A stretch of DNA of 64,000 nucleotides, taken from contig JAGPYM010000018.1 in assembly GCA_020736575.1 (NCBI GenBank), forward strand, positions 372,001-436,000, read 5' to 3'. Every line of letters begins with the position of its first letter. The stretch's first letter is position 1. The notes beneath the pieces were generated by a model that saw only the letters and a program-made list of their open reading frames with translations, did no database searches and was not told the DNA's origin. A program made the translations under genes and the position numbers. Below, one piece after another: positions 23,875 to 34,736 of the stretch. The stretch comes from Thelonectria olida (taxonomy: Eukaryota > Ascomycota > Sordariomycetes > Hypocreales > Nectriaceae).

Positions 23875-25182
23875 ATGCGTGTCTCCTCTACCATCGCCGC
23901 CGCCGGCCTCATTGCCGGTGCCTCGGCCAAGAACTACCTGGGATTCAACTCCGGCGCCACCCTCGCCGACCGATCTGCCAAGTTCAAGGCCGACTTCAAG
24001 GCCGAGTTTGAGACGGCCCAGAACCTCAAGAACGCCCCCGGTGACTTCAACGCCGTTCGTCTTTACACCAACATCCAGGCTTACTCCGAGACCGACCCCA
24101 TCGAGGCTTTCGAGGCTGCCATTGAGACTGACACCTCCATCCTCCTCGGTGTCTGGACCTCCGGCACCGATAGCATCGACAAGGAGATCACTGCCCTCAA
24201 GGCTGCCGTTTCCAAGTTTGGCAAGTCCTTCACTGACTTGGTGATTGGTATCTCCATCGGTTCCGAGGATCTTTACCGCAACTCCGTCGCCGGTGTCAAG
24301 AACAAGGGCGGCATTGGTGCCGACCCCGACGTCATTGTTGGCTTCATCAAGGACTTCAAGAAGGCCTTTGCTAACACTGCTCTGGCCTCGGTCCCTCTGG
24401 GTCACGTCGACACCTGGGATGTCTGGCCCAACGCCACCAACAAGGCCGTCCTCGATGCCGTTGACTGGGTCGGTGTTGATGAGTACCCCTACTACGAGAG
24501 CGACAAGGGCAACTCCATCGAAAACGCCGGCAAGCTGTTCGACAAGGCTTATGATGCCACCATTGCCGCTGTCGGTGGCAAGCCCGTCTGGGTTACCGAG
24601 ACTGGCTGGCCCTACACTGGCCCTGACTGGGATGAGGGTCACCCCAGCGTTGCCAACGCCAAGAAGTACTGGCAGGATGTTGGCTGCAAGCGTCTCTTCA
24701 ACCAGGTCCCTACCTTCTGGTACACTCTCCGTGACTCCAACCCCGACAACAAGATGAAGTTTGCCATTACCGACAACCTGTCCACCACTCCCCGCTGGGA
24801 CCTTACCTGCCCTGAGGAGGATGAGACCACCACTTCCAAGTCTTCCACTCACACCAAGACCAAGACCAGCGACAGCGAGTCCACTGGCACCAAGGATGCT
24901 GATTCCACGGAGACTGACACCAAGGCCACCAAGCCCACTGGTTCCAGCAGCGGCACTGCTACTGGCTCTGACTCTGACTCTACTGCTACCTCCACTGGCT
25001 CTTCTGACTCCGACAACTCTGGCTCCGACTCGTCCTCAGGCTCCGACTCGGACTCTGCCTCCCAGACCAGCTCCACCTCTGATTCGGCCTCCACTCCCAG
25101 CCAGATCGTTTCTGGTGCCTCGGCCGTCAAGGCTTTCTCGGCCGTCGGCATTGCCGCCATGGTTGCCGTTCTTGCTCTGTAA
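23875..25182 (+). CDS. GPI-anchored GH17 glucan endo-1,3-beta-glucosidase (EglC/Bgl2-like)
   Basis: An intronless gene of 435 residues. The ATG at 23875 (CATCATGCG) starts a signal peptide ending GASA, before KNYLGFN. The GH17 TIM barrel occupies about residues 19-315. The acid/base glutamate is in GISIGSEDLYR (Glu131) and the nucleophile in VTETGWP (Glu242). From about residue 318 the chain is Ser/Thr/Asp-rich, typical of a glycosylated wall spacer, and it ends in a small-residue site (SGAS) plus a hydrophobic tail, a GPI-anchor signal. The enzyme cuts or remodels wall beta-1,3-glucan at the cell surface. Codon use is strongly biased towards C-ending codons, suggesting high expression, and this creates a 328-codon open frame on the opposite strand that is not real. 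Confidence 0.95.
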   Translation: MRVSSTIAAAGLIAGASAKNYLGFNSGATLADRSAKFKADFKAEFETAQNLKNAPGDFNAVRLYTNIQAYSETDPIEAFEAAIETDTSILLGVWTSGTDSIDKEITALKAAVSKFGKSFTDLVIGISIGSEDLYRNSVAGVKNKGGIGADPDVIVGFIKDFKKAFANTALASVPLGHVDTWDVWPNATNKAVLDAVDWVGVDEYPYYESDKGNSIENAGKLFDKAYDATIAAVGGKPVWVTETGWPYTGPDWDEGHPSVANAKKYWQDVGCKRLFNQVPTFWYTLRDSNPDNKMKFAITDNLSTTPRWDLTCPEEDETTTSKSSTHTKTKTSDSESTGTKDADSTETDTKATKPTGSSSGTATGSDSDSTATSTGSSDSDNSGSDSSSGSDSDSASQTSSTSDSASTPSQIVSGASAVKAFSAVGIAAMVAVLAL

Positions 25183-27156
25183 AAACTTGAATCGATCGTG
25201 GGTAAACAAGGCCCGTACAAAGTGTGTCTTTGACTTAAATCTCGTGCCCGGGATTGTTTCTTGTATTCACCTATAGACCAAGGATAGACTTAGGATGTTG
25301 CGGTTGGTTTTCTTAGTGCCATGATGTGTTTATATACAATGCTTATTACTGCCACTGGGCTTTTGTCTGCGAGCTTTTTGGGTGTCTTGAAATGTCGTTG
25401 CTTAGAGTTTTGAGTAGGCGAGAGACCACGGACCACGCCGCGGCGCTACTTGATGTTTAGACGTATGGCGTGAAACGCGGATGTTGATTGCGCGGAAAAG
25501 AGAGTAAACAAACAAATGCTGAGACACTCTTCAGGGATGGTAGGCAGGTGTATGTGTGGTGGTTAAGTTGCCAGCCAGTGCTCACTCGTAAATCGGGACC
25601 TGCTGGGAACACTCATCGGGCTTGAGAACAAACCAGAAGGTATAATTTCACCGTTGCTCCTCGACGAGTTGGGCGTCTTACACGCCGTTGGAGTTTGAAA
25701 CCTTGACCTGACGCTATTGCCAAAGTACAATTGTGGTGGCTTGGACGTGGACCAATTGAAGCGTCATGCTGGCAGAGGGTGAATTAGCTACTCTATCGGT
25801 ACCTGCCTAAGAGAAGGAACGTTTTAAGACGATGACATTGTCTCCTGTAATATTTCTGGAAACCAGGTCAAAGATGCTCCGAGTTGGGCATTCCTCTCTG
25901 CCGATTCAGCTCGGATTCAGCCGCAACGATGAATTGGGCGGTGATCAAAAGAATCCTGATAGCTAGTCCTCGTCAAACAAGTGATAGAGGTCCGTGGCTT
26001 GACTAGACCATATAGATAACGGTTTGGGAAGCAGACGACGGCTTTGTCCCAAACGCCTCCAACATTCCAGCCTTGACCGCCACCTCACACTTCTCCAGCT
26101 TCTCACCATTGTCCTTTTCTCTCGTCTTGCACCAGATGATCATTCAGCCGCCAAGAATAGCTCCAAAACTCCAAAGCCAGGTCCCCGATGCAAGATGGAG
26201 AGAGCGAGAGAGTGGAGCTATTGATTCCTGGGCTGTGCTTCATTTTTTGGCAGGGGTTTGGCTCCCAGCTGGATGGTCTGGCGAATGGTAGCGGGCGAGG
26301 ATGATGATGGTGGGTGCTAAGCTAGGAGCTTGAATTTGGACTTTTGTATTTTTGTTTCTGGTCTTTGACTTTGATGAAGTGTGAATGCTGACTGGGGATC
26401 GTTCGTATGTCGACGAACGCAAGGCTTGGTTTTTTCTCCTCTCGTTCAGAGATCACCTGTCAGCATTGCATTGGAATCCTCCTGCGACGGCAGACGTAGG
26501 CCGGGAGACGCAGCATCCTCAAGCTGTGTGTGGTGTATCATGTTGTTGCTTTTGCTGATCAAAGCATCAGGATATTTCTCTGTCATGAAACATCATGCAG
26601 TGCATTCACAGGGCAGGGCAGACTCTCCACTGACGACTCACATCATTCGTTAAGCGCCCCGTCCATCCAACCGCATCGATCATCGCCATTCTCTCGACTC
26701 CCATTGTCCCGCTCGTAAATCAGCCTCGTGCAACGCCACACAACCAGAGGCATCCCACCACCACCACTATCAATCCCTCCAAGCGCAGCGCCGCCATCAT
26801 CGCCCATCAACAATGCCCCCGCCGGTACTGGCTCGCGCGCGCAGATCGACCTCCCCAACCGTCCAATTGGTTCCTTTGTATGCCCGGCCAACTATGCTTA
26901 TCCTCATCCTCTCGTGGCGTCGGAGCTGGCATGGATCCACGGTCAGCCCTACGTACAAATGCCCCGTTCGGAGGCCCTTTAGTTTTCAGCCCTGGTGATG
27001 GCTGAGCGTTGCCTTCCCATGTGACGGCCGACGATCGCTGCCAGGCAACAGTTGTTTCTTTTAAAAGACTGCGCCCTCTCCCTTTCCTCCGTCCGTCCAT
27101 CTCTCTTCTCTCTCCTCACTCCCCGTAACCTCCCTCATCACCAATCTCATCTCACA
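25183..27156. other. Intergenic, 2 kb
   Basis: 3' flank of the glucanase and promoter/leader of the LURP-one-like gene. The segment 26690-27150 is CT-rich. No supported gene. Confidence 0.5.
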
Positions 27157-27810
27157 ATGGCCGCCGCATTCCAACTCAACCCCGCCCCCCGCCAGATGGG
27201 CGTCTTCGAGCCCCTCATCGCGCGGCAGACAGAGACGCTCATCCTGCGCGAAAAGGTGCTCTCCTTGACGGGCGACAGCTTCGAGATCAAGCTCGCCAAC
27301 GGCCAGCCCATCCTCAAGGTCCAGGGCAAAGTCATGTCCATCTCGGGCCGCAAGTCCATCTTCGACATGTCGGGGAACCACCTGTTCGACATTGTCAAGG
27401 AACATTTCCACATCCACACCACCTTTGCCATTGAGACCCCCCAGAAGCAAAAGGTAATGGAGGTCAAGAGCAGCTTCAAGTGTAAGCCAACAATCGCCCC
27501 TTCAATTGTGCAATGTCCGACCAATGCTAATCGTTGAATAGTGCTCGGTTCCAAGGCCACCGCGACCTTCACATCGTCTAACGGCCAGGCGGAATCGCTC
27601 ACCATGACGGGCAACTGGGTCGACTACTCGGCCGAGATCCACGACACGGCCAGCAACGCCCTGGTCGCCCGCATCGACCGCAAGGTCCTCAGCGGCCGCG
27701 ACCTACTCTTCGGCCAGCAGACGTACGCCCTGACCGTCGCGCCCAACGTCGACATGGCCCTCATGGCGGCGCTGTGCATCTGCATGGACGAGAAGAACAA
27801 CGAGAAGTAA
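27157..27810 (+). CDS. LURP-one-related (tubby-C2-like) protein
   Basis: Exons 27157-27481 and 27542-27810 give 197 residues. The fold-specific pattern of the LOR/DUF567 family is visible: FEPLIARQTETLILREKVLSL-type opening strands, KVQGKVMSISGRKSIFD, then GNHLFDIVKEHFHIHTTFAIE, and after the intron ARIDRKVLSGRDLLFGQQTYALTVAPNVDMAL. The family forms a twelve-strand barrel around a central helix like tubby and phospholipid scramblases. Its role in fungi is largely unknown; a membrane-lipid link is an inference from the fold. A single domain fills the protein and there is no signal peptide. The start has a good CACAATGGC context. Confidence 0.88.
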
Positions 27811-29653
27811 TGTGCCAATCTGTCGAGAGAAAGAGGAGGAAACGGCCGAGACGAAGCGACGGGAGGAGCGAAAGATATACCCATTGGCATGGACGACGGA
27901 CGGTTGGAGCAGGCTGGATGCATTGTCGGGGCCTGGTTACGCATTATTAGCATCGATTATTTTCACCCTTTGACGATTATGAATACAATTATCGGTTCCA
28001 TTGGAAAGAGAAAAAAGACTCGGAGCTCATGACAAGGTGTTTACCAATACCTAGATGATTCCCCATGTATGGGAAGAGACTATCCGACCTTCATTTCGTA
28101 CTGGTCACCGAGGACGAGTGGAATAGCGCAAGAGTCGACACAAGCATTGTTACCATGGAAAACTGCCATTTGGATAGCATCAATAGGTACACAAATCTTC
28201 CTAGCAAGAGAATGGAATAGTTCAAGAGCTGGCTGACCAAGCTCTCCCTCTGTGCTTTCGTCTCAGCCCTCCCAGACTTCAACCCCACATCCCTCGATAT
28301 CAAGTCTCCCTCTTCTTTAGGATTCTGACCAAGTGACTACCTACCCAGTCACCGATATCCCTTGGCAGCTTACACCAAACACGCCGCCAAGCTCTCACTT
28401 CCATGCCCGTCCCCCCGTAATCACCCTCAACAATTAAGCTCACCCCTCAGGCCCCCCCAAAGTCATAACTCTAGCAACAAGCTTTCTCAAGCCCAATGCT
28501 TGTTCTTGCCGTTAAAACGTTTATCGCGACTTGATCTCGGCATCTCAGTGCCGATTAACGCACGTACGAAGCGCGCCTAGGTGTGAAACCGGTGTGGCTT
28601 TTAGACGCGGTTGCAAAGTGCCGAACATGGTGGGGGAGTTGCATGTTCTGAGATGCAGGTTGCTCCGACACAGCCCCAATGGCCATGGTGTCCAGGTACC
28701 TCCTGTAGTTGAAGGGAGGAAGGGGAGTGTTTTGAGTTGTTTTTATTTCTTGCCGGCGGTAAGGAAAAATACAATAAAGAGCAGGTATTCGACCAAGTAC
28801 ACGACACAGCGATATACATCATTCCTTGTTCCCCTTGCTTGTAGGATATGTGCAGGGTACCTTGAATGTCCAAGCGCACCGCCAAGGACACTTGCATGCA
28901 CCTCCGTGGGCCCCAACCTGCACGTCGACAAGTGCCCCAGCGATCCGCATCTCTTCGTCGTCTTCAACCACACTGCAACTATGTGTGCGCAACGTCCAGG
29001 CTTACCCAAGTCCCAAACTGCACCTCGCTCCTGCATCTCCAAACGGGCGGTAAACAGACCAAAAAACATCCCAGAACCACAAAAAGCGTGGCAGTGCAAA
29101 GAACCCTCCTTGCCTCTCTCCCCAAACCCCTTCGCGCAGAAGACTGGGCAGTGAGACCAAGTGGACCGCCCATGTCTTGGCCCTGTGCCGATAAGCGAAA
29201 CCGTACCTCTTCAACCTCTGGGCGTCTGAGGCCAAGAGTTTCCCTCCGCCGTGTTTGCTAGACAGCCAAGAGCAGGGCAAAAGACACATGGCCTGACGAG
29301 CACCAACGTACGGGGCGACACGGAGTCGCAGCCTCGGCATGACTGGCCCACGACGAAACACCTTCTCACCGCGTAGAGGGGCAGCACTTGCCAAGCTCTC
29401 GCAACCTAGCTGCCAAGACGCCGACAAGGCGCAATACGTATAGACAAATCACATACGACGGAGATGAACGAAGCAGTCAAAGCTCAGATGCGCGAAAAGA
29501 AATGGTTAGTTTAAAGCCTAACAACTTGTGGTCCTAACTGCCATGCTCCGGGCGTTGCTCTTGCTGTACCGGCCCAAACTTGGTTGGATATCAAACGTGT
29601 CATGCGAAAATGCGTGTCTTTCGTGGTCGTTGCTCATCAGACAAACAGACGTG
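27811..29653. other. Convergent 3' region, 1.8 kb
   Basis: Lies between the 3' ends of the LURP-one-like gene and the WW-domain gene. Open frames of 118-207 codons on both strands overlap each other and have low-complexity or random composition. I see nothing to support a gene. Confidence 0.5.
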
Positions 29654-30802
29654 TTAGTCCTCGTACACCTCCTCGTACGTTTCCTCATACTCCTCGCGAG
29701 CCTCCTCAATATCGCTAGCACTGGCATCTGAGTCGGCGAGGGCCTCTTCGTACTCCTCACGAGCCTCCTGGACATCCTCCCGATCACTTGACGAGACCGA
29801 GTCGCCATCTGCATCGGTAGCGGGAAGGACCGCAGGGGGACCATCCTCCTCGTAGCCACGGTTCTGGTAGTCGCCACCATACTCCTGGTTGGGAGGGGGG
29901 CTGTCGTAGTAGTAGTTGTTGACGACCGTCGATGATTCGGTAGGGGCAGCGGCGGCAGCAGCAGCAGCCTTGTGCTCGTCATCGCTGTCATCGTCGAGGG
30001 CGTTGGCAATCAGGGCACCGCCGATGGCACCAACGGCGAGACCGCCAGCGGCACCGAGAAGCATGTTCTTCTTATCACTCTTCTCCTTATCCTTGTGCTC
30101 GCCGCGCTCACCCTGGCCGTAGCTCTGGTCGTAGCCATGTCCCTGTTGACCGTAGCCAGAGGGAGGCGCACCGTATCCGCCCTGGCCTCCGTAACCGGGA
30201 GCAGGAGAACCGTAGGGGTTGTAACCGCGCTCACCACCAGCAGGAGGAGGAGAGCCATAGCCGTGGGAATCGCCGTATCCGCCGGGAGCGGGAGAGCCGT
30301 ATCCACCAGGGGCTCCTTGACCGTAGCTGGGAGCAGGAGAACCGCCAAAGCCACGAGAATCGTTGGAATAATGCGAGTCCATGGGAGGACGAGAGTCGGC
30401 TGGGGGAACAGAAGGGGGCGCGTAACCACCGGGAGCCTCCCACTGAGAGCGGCCAGTGGCAGTCTCTACATAGAACCAGCGCTGGTATTGCTGATCGAAC
30501 TGAGCAACCCAGCCCTGGGGCAGAGGAGGCTTGTCGGAGGGAGGCTGATATTGGGGCTGGGGGGGAGAGGCGACATATTGAGCGGGAGGAGGGCCTCCCT
30601 GGCCGCCCTCGCTGTGGTAGCCGTAGCCACGGTTTCCTATGAGGGGATATGTTAGGTCATGGTCGAAGGAGAAGTGGACTGGGAGCTTACCATCCTCGGG
30701 AGGAGGGGCAGACTGCTGCTGTTGCTGCTGTTGCTGCTGCTTGTCCTTGTCACCGATTCCAAAGTTCTCAAACTCGGCGGTGAGCTTCTTGAAGAAGGAC
30801 AT
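29654..30802 (-). CDS. WW-domain protein with polyQ, GYG repeats and glycine zipper
   Basis: Exons 30802-30691 and 30636-29654 give 364 residues; the 54-base intron ends just after the polyQ region. The N-terminus has nine consecutive glutamines. One WW domain spans about residues 76-106, with Trp80 and Trp103 23 apart and an aromatic RWFYV core, so it should bind Pro-rich ligands. Residues 107-210 are built from GYGSPAPG-like repeats, a prion-like low-complexity tract. A lysine-rich stretch then precedes LLGAAGGLAVGAIGGALIA, a glycine-zipper segment that could insert in membrane or self-associate. Poly-alanine and an acidic EEAREEYEE-rich tail follow. The function is unknown. It is divergent from the metacaspase gene, which has a similar GYG/Q tract. 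Confidence 0.88.
   Translation of the reverse strand: MSFFKKLTAEFENFGIGDKDKQQQQQQQQQSAPPPEDGKLPVHFSFDHDLTYPLIGNRGYGYHSEGGQGGPPPAQYVASPPQPQYQPPSDKPPLPQGWVAQFDQQYQRWFYVETATGRSQWEAPGGYAPPSVPPADSRPPMDSHYSNDSRGFGGSPAPSYGQGAPGGYGSPAPGGYGDSHGYGSPPPAGGERGYNPYGSPAPGYGGQGGYGAPPSGYGQQGHGYDQSYGQGERGEHKDKEKSDKKNMLLGAAGGLAVGAIGGALIANALDDDSDDEHKAAAAAAAAPTESSTVVNNYYYDSPPPNQEYGGDYQNRGYEEDGPPAVLPATDADGDSVSSSDREDVQEAREEYEEALADSDASASDIEEAREEYEETYEEVYED
30713..30742 (-). repeat. CAG/CAA polyglutamine tract
   Basis: A run of glutamine codons in exon 1 of the WW-domain gene, mixing CAG and CAA. Such tracts often vary in length between isolates. Confidence 0.85.
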
Positions 30803-32767
30803 TGTGGTTGTGAAGGAGGACTGAGTGATGAGGATAGGCACAGAGTAGACGGGGTGTTGTGAGATGGGAGGAAAAAGAAAGGTGACGAGAGTGAGGGAAG
30901 TGAGAGGAAGAAATAGAAATTGTAGAGACGGCGGCCTCTCGTTTGTTTATGTTTGACGGGGAATGGCCTATCGGTTATGAGCTCGTGGGTGGCAGCTGCG
31001 GGCAGTTGGCAGGTGGAGGAGGAGGGGACTCACGGCATCACACTCTGGGCTTGGAGGGGCGTGGACTGCGCGTGTGAATTCAATGGATGGATCACTTGGC
31101 GGAAGGGTCACGGAAGTAACGCTGCTGGGCTGCATGGACCTGCCTCCAGGTACGAATATCTGTGTAGCTACGGAACCCTTGGCGGCCTCTCTTACATGGG
31201 TGAAATTGAGCCAAGTCTGTGGGAAACATGTCACAGATTCACGAAGCACGCAACGATTTGCATCAAACCATGTCCAGGGTCCTGCTTGACTGTCACTGAA
31301 TGAGATGCTCATCCGCCGCCCCCAACAAGGACATGACCCCAAACGCGCCCACAACTTGACGCCCGCGGGGCCTGGCTTCGCTCGAAACAGGCAGTCCGGC
31401 GGGCCGTTCCGGCGGGGCAGTGGACCCTGATATTCGCACGCGGCGCCGTCAAAGGAGCTGTCCCGGAGCTTCCAATGTTGCTGACAGCACATGTTCCTCT
31501 ATGGAACTTGGGGACCTGGATGCTGGCCCTATGGGGATGGGCAAGGCCCTTGGCATCGTCTCGTTAACTAACCACCTAGGCTTCATCTTATCCAGCCTCC
31601 TCTGATGAGTCTCTGACAGAAGCCCGAAGAACCCGGCCGATCTGATGACTCCGTGTAATATCACAACAGTCTCCATCGCGCCTTGGCTGCCAAGAAGAAA
31701 CAGCGTGTTCGCACGTAAACGGTGTGAATCACTTAACTTATCAAACGCGTACGTAAGCCAGCAAAGGTTGAATGAGGAATGACCATGTTACGAAGGCAAG
31801 CACGGGGCGAAAGCTGTCTCGCTCCCTTTGCGCAAAGTATCGTGAAGGTATCCGGTACGAAAGACGTGGCATCGCTTTGACATTGGGTGTCATCATCTCC
31901 CACTTCCAGCCCGGTTTGAGGGGCAGTCCTGATACATGCAGTCAAGGCAAGCAAATGCGCGCAATTTCCGACCGGCTCTGATGATCCGGAACGAAGCAGG
32001 GAGAGAACGGTCCAGAGTCACCCGCGGGTTGGTCGTTGGTGGACGTTGTCCTGATGATTGCGGCGTTTAATTCTGATTCACAATGGATGCAACGGAAGAA
32101 ATGAGGGGGAGGAGCTTGCAGCAGCGCCAAGCGACCCTCGTCTTGGAGGCCGCCCCGCGTTGCGGCAACCGGCCCAACCTCTCTCTGATGGCGCTTGGAG
32201 GCCGCCGTTATGGACTCGGAATTTGGATGGTCTGCCGTACATAGTAAATCTTTCTTCGTTGTTCCTTCTTTTCGTGCACCATTCACCGAATAAACCCCAT
32301 TCGTAGATGATCCTGCAGGTATCCCGTAGACGGAGAGTTCTTTCGTAAATTGTAAGGCCACTCTGACCTGTAAGTCAGCTTGATGTGCCCCTCCGCCCAG
32401 TAGCGCAGCCATCATCCGCGACGAGACCCCACCCTGGCCCAGGCGCCGTCCATCTTTTCAGGTGAGCTTGTCCATGGTGGTTGGCCCAGCCTGACGTCTG
32501 CCAAATCATCCATTGGAGCTGATGCAGCAGACATCTTACTTCTTCTACCTCCCTCTCCTTGTCGATCGTGAGGTGCATTGTCGACTGTCCCTGCTTCGAC
32601 TTTCCCCGTGACCACATCCCTCGTCTTCCTGCACCTGCATTGCATCCATCTGTATCCGCATTCTCCCAACTTCATCTTTCCCTGCAATCCTTATCACCCC
32701 ACCGCTCCCGATATAGCTCCATACCTACCTTAATTCGAGGGGTTCTTTCAATCAAAGCACGACAATC
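30803..32767. other. Divergent promoter region, WW protein / metacaspase
   Basis: A 2-kb gap between the two start codons. Frames up to 174 codons (30968-31492, minus) lack features. Both ends carry C/T-rich leader-like sequence. No gene supported. Confidence 0.5.
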
Positions 32768-34423
32768 ATGTCCTACTATCCGGGTCAAGGATACCACGGC
32801 TCGCAAGGCCATCACGGCGGTGATGGAGGCGGCGGAGGCCAATACGGAGGCCAATACGGAGGTCAGCAAGGGGGTGGCTACGGCGGCGGCGGCGGCGGTG
32901 GTTATGGTCCTCCCCAAGGTCCGCCATCGGGATACGACCGACCTTCCTACGGCCAGTCTCCCTCTGGCTACAACCAGCCTCCTTCCGGCTACGACCGTCC
33001 CTCGGGCTACGGTCCCCCATCCGGCCCTCCTCCTCAACAGCAATACGGCGGTCAGCAAGGCTATGGCGGCCAGCAAGGCTACGGAGGTCATCAAGGCTAC
33101 GGAGGTCAGCAGGGCCACGGCGGCCAGCAAGGCTACGGAGGTCATCAAGGCTACGGAGGGCAGCAAGGTTACAGCCAGCAGAACAACAGCAGATATCGTC
33201 CTCCTAACCATCCTCCCCCTGCAGGTCTCGACGCCTACGGATATCCTATCCAGCATGGGCAGTCCAACTACGCCTCTCACGCTCGTGCCGGCCCCCCTCC
33301 TCCATCCGCCCCTCAACAGTTCGGCCACGGCGCCCCTGAGGGATACACCTTCCAGTACTCAAACTGTACCGGTCGTCGCAAGGCTCTGCTCATCGGTGTC
33401 AACTATATTGGCCAGGATGCAGAGCTGCGTGGCTGCATCAACGACGTCCACAACGTCTCCAATTTCCTTATTGAGCGCTACAACTACAAGCGGGAGGACA
33501 TGGTTATCTTGACTGATGATCAGTCCAACCCCGTTATGATTCCTACCAAGGCCAACATCATTCGCGCGATGGGCTGGCTGGTCAAGGATGCTCAGCCTAA
33601 CGACGCTCTGTTCCTTCACTACTCTGGTAAGTTTAAGCTGCCACCAAATCCGTGAACTCCCTCTAACGAGCTTAAACTAGGACACGGTGGTCAAACCGAG
33701 GACGAGGACGGTGATGAGGAGGATGGATACGACGAGGTCATCTATCCCGTTGACTTTAAAGAAAATGGCCACATTGTCGACGACCAGATTCACGACATGG
33801 TTGTCAGGCCATTGGGACAAGGTGTCCGTCTGACGGCCATCTTTGACTCGTGTCACTCTGCAAGTGTCATGGACCTGCCCTACATCTACTCCACCAAGGG
33901 TGTTCTGAAGGAGCCCAACTTGGCCAAGGAAGCTGGCCAGGGTCTGCTGAGCGCCTTCACCTCTTATGCTGCGGGCGATGTTGGTGGTGCCGCACAATCC
34001 ATCTTTGGCCTGGCCAAGTCGGCCTTCACGGGCGATAAGGCGTACGAGAAGACCAAGGCGACGCGAACTTCCCCGGCCGATGTGATTATGTGGTCAGGAA
34101 GCAAGGATGACCAGACATCGTAAGTTCCCAATAGGTGTTTTCATGTTGAAATGTAAGCTAACATGTTTGTTTCAGCGCTGATGCCACAATTAACGCCAAG
34201 GCTACCGGTGCCATGTCTTGGGCTTTCATCTCAGCCATCAAGGCCAACCCCAAGCAGAGCTACGTGGAGCTTCTCAACAGCGTCCGCGATATTCTCGAGA
34301 CCAAGTACACTCAGAAGCCCCAGCTGTCATCCAGTCATCCCCTTGGTAAGTCACGTATCGTCCGACCCTATTCGGCCAGTATCTAACCCGAGTCTAGACA
34401 CCGATCTCCTGTTTGTCATGTAG
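32768..34423 (+). CDS. Type I metacaspase
   Basis: Four exons: 32768-33626, 33681-34119, 34176-34345 and 34398-34423, for 497 residues. The first 197 residues are a Gly/Tyr/Gln/Pro-rich prodomain with seven 6-residue GYGGQQ-like units. The caspase-like domain begins near residue 198 ([12 protein letters not shown]). The catalytic histidine is in HYSGHGG (His288, rebuilt across intron 1) and the catalytic cysteine in FDSCHSAS (Cys344). The acidic [14 protein letters not shown] loop is typical of fungal type I enzymes. Metacaspases cleave after Arg/Lys, are calcium-dependent, and take part in stress response, protein quality control and regulated death. The last exon is only 26 bases and encodes DTDLLFVM. 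Aspergillus homologues are called CasA and CasB, the yeast one Mca1. Confidence 0.95.
33044..33173 (+). repeat. 18-bp coding minisatellite in metacaspase prodomain
   Basis: About seven imperfect 18-base units encoding [12 protein letters not shown] or GHGGQQ. The repeat keeps frame, so gain or loss of units would lengthen or shorten the prodomain without frameshift. Confidence 0.85.
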
Positions 34424-34736
34424 TCACGATTCATGATGCTGAAGCTCTACGGACGTCATAGCACAATTCTAGTTGTAGCGAATCAGTAAAGAGCCATGAT
34501 GTGATGAAATAAAAGCTCTATGCCTATTCTTGGAACACTCTATGTGATGAAGTGACGTATCATAACATCAGCGTCGTACAATATGGGTAACAACAGACAT
34601 TTGCGCCTCCACAGTAGGAAGAACTGGCAACAGAGGAACTCGCTATCATTGGACAGAAAACTGGAAACATGGCTATCTCAGAGAACATGGAATTTGGCAA
34701 AGTAGGGTATAGCTGATCTTCAACCCACAATAAGAC
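34424..34736. other. Convergent 3' region
   Basis: 313 bases between the stop codons of the metacaspase and the alpha/beta hydrolase; contains AATAAA at 34508-34513 and no gene. Confidence 0.6.
34508..34513 (+). terminator. Polyadenylation signal of the metacaspase gene
   Basis: AATAAA, 85 bases after the metacaspase stop codon. Consensus and position only. Confidence 0.4.

Noticed and set aside
23866..24852. 328-codon open frame antisense to the GH17 gene
   Set aside because: It mirrors the strongly C-ending codon use of the real gene, is Gly/Val/Leu-rich and has no domain. A shadow.
28531..29154. 207-codon plus-strand frame and overlapping minus-strand frames
   Set aside because: Competing frames on both strands, no motif, no intron structure and located between two 3' ends.
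31942..32415. 157-codon minus-strand frame upstream of the metacaspase
   Set aside because: No family feature and no support from splicing; promoter DNA.
32559..33512. Long overlapping frames in the metacaspase prodomain on both strands
   Set aside because: Produced by the 18-base repeat, which keeps other frames open; translation is simple Ala/Thr/Ser repeats.
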